From: Candidatus Elulimicrobium sp.
GTDB taxonomy: Bacteria > Patescibacteriota > Minisyncoccia > Moranbacterales > UBA9337
Reading direction: 5' to 3'
Assembly: GCA_020722485.1 (NCBI GenBank)
Contig: DYKS01000032.1
Coordinates: 1-6,231 of the forward strand
Length of the DNA: 6,231 nt
The notes under the pieces: generated by a model
Told to the model about the DNA's origin: nothing
The model's database searches: none
The model's input: only the letters and a program-made list of their open reading frames with translations
Program-made: the position numbers and the translations under genes
Shown here: one piece after another, positions 6,111-6,231 of the stretch
How the letters are laid out: each line of letters begins with the position of its first letter
How positions within the stretch are numbered: position 1 is the first letter of the stretch

Positions 6111-6231
6111 GAAACGATCTTGTCTTATAATTCCTTATAAGTAGTTAAATAAAAAAAATCAAATATTACATACAATATACTTTTCACCCAAACAAAAATA
6201 TAAATCATATTAAAATCAAAACATTAAAAAA

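Larger units (their letters stand above)
5329..6231. other. Very AT-rich stretch with no intact gene
   Basis: By my count 155 of the 891 bases from 5341 to 6231 are G or C, about 17%, half the level in sampled parts of the genes. No frame on either strand exceeds about 45 codons under the standard code. The stretch holds the rnpA terminators, a decayed-gene candidate (5351-5806), one consensus minus-strand promoter and several short perfect inverted repeats, including CTTATAA/TTATAAG at 6124-6141. It also has one G+C-rich spot (5866-5881, 11 of 16 bases). Between 5960 and 6231 I see only a 39-codon minus-strand open run (6134-6018, ending in TGA) and a hairpin at 6077-6099. I see no tRNA, no CRISPR and no cluster of DnaA boxes. 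Confidence 0.7.

Noticed and set aside
6018..6134. 39-codon minus-strand open run (GIIRQDRFKKTFIQNF and on)
   Set aside because: Several runs of this length are expected by chance at this composition, and the overlapping frame looks equally protein-like.
5329..6231. Replication origin
   Set aside because: AT-richness near rnpA is suggestive, but no exact DnaA box is seen, dnaA is absent, and rnpA points toward the region rather than away from it.

Overview
This window most likely comes from a small, AT-rich bacterium, and I favour a member of the Candidate Phyla Radiation (Patescibacteria). The main reasons are the LysM-CHAP envelope hydrolase anchored by one transmembrane helix behind a long cytoplasmic N-terminus, the UvrD-type helicase with a Trp in motif III, a short RnpA, and starts that mostly lack a Shine-Dalgarno sequence. 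This is inference from gene style. No rRNA gene or lineage marker is present, so the lineage is not proven. The four clear genes read normally with the standard bacterial code.

Layout: bases 1-23 hold the cut-off end of what looks like a dispersed 'GGATTCCCGCC' repeat. A minus-strand gene (127-1413) encodes a membrane-anchored LysM/CHAP peptidoglycan hydrolase, driven by a perfect TTGACA-16 bp-TATAAT promoter at 1446-1473. It diverges from three plus-strand genes: a Xer tyrosine recombinase (1546-2520), a PcrA/UvrD-family DNA helicase (2585-4897) and the RNase P protein gene rnpA (4999-5328). The three plus-strand genes serve basic DNA and RNA upkeep: chromosome dimer resolution, DNA repair or replication support, and tRNA 5' maturation. 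They are spaced by 64 and 101 bp, so independent promoters are possible. rnpA lacks its usual neighbour rpmH. A TATAAT directly after the helicase stop may be its own promoter.

After rnpA the sequence changes abruptly. Bases 5329-6231 are about 17% G+C by my hand count, against roughly 35% in sampled stretches of the genes, and hold no intact gene. This stretch starts with one or two terminator-like hairpins for rnpA. It also carries a second perfect minus-strand promoter (TTGACA-17 bp-TATAAT, 5927-5955) whose -10 box lies inside a perfect 10-bp inverted repeat. Downstream of that promoter, the minus strand shows successive protein-like frames reaching almost to the end of rnpA. One 90-codon stretch is interrupted only by two TGA codons, with no TAA or TAG. 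The best reading is a decayed, convergently oriented gene. A TGA-decoding or foreign element, or a contig join, is the alternative. At this A+T content, protein-like frames also arise by chance, so this call is tentative.
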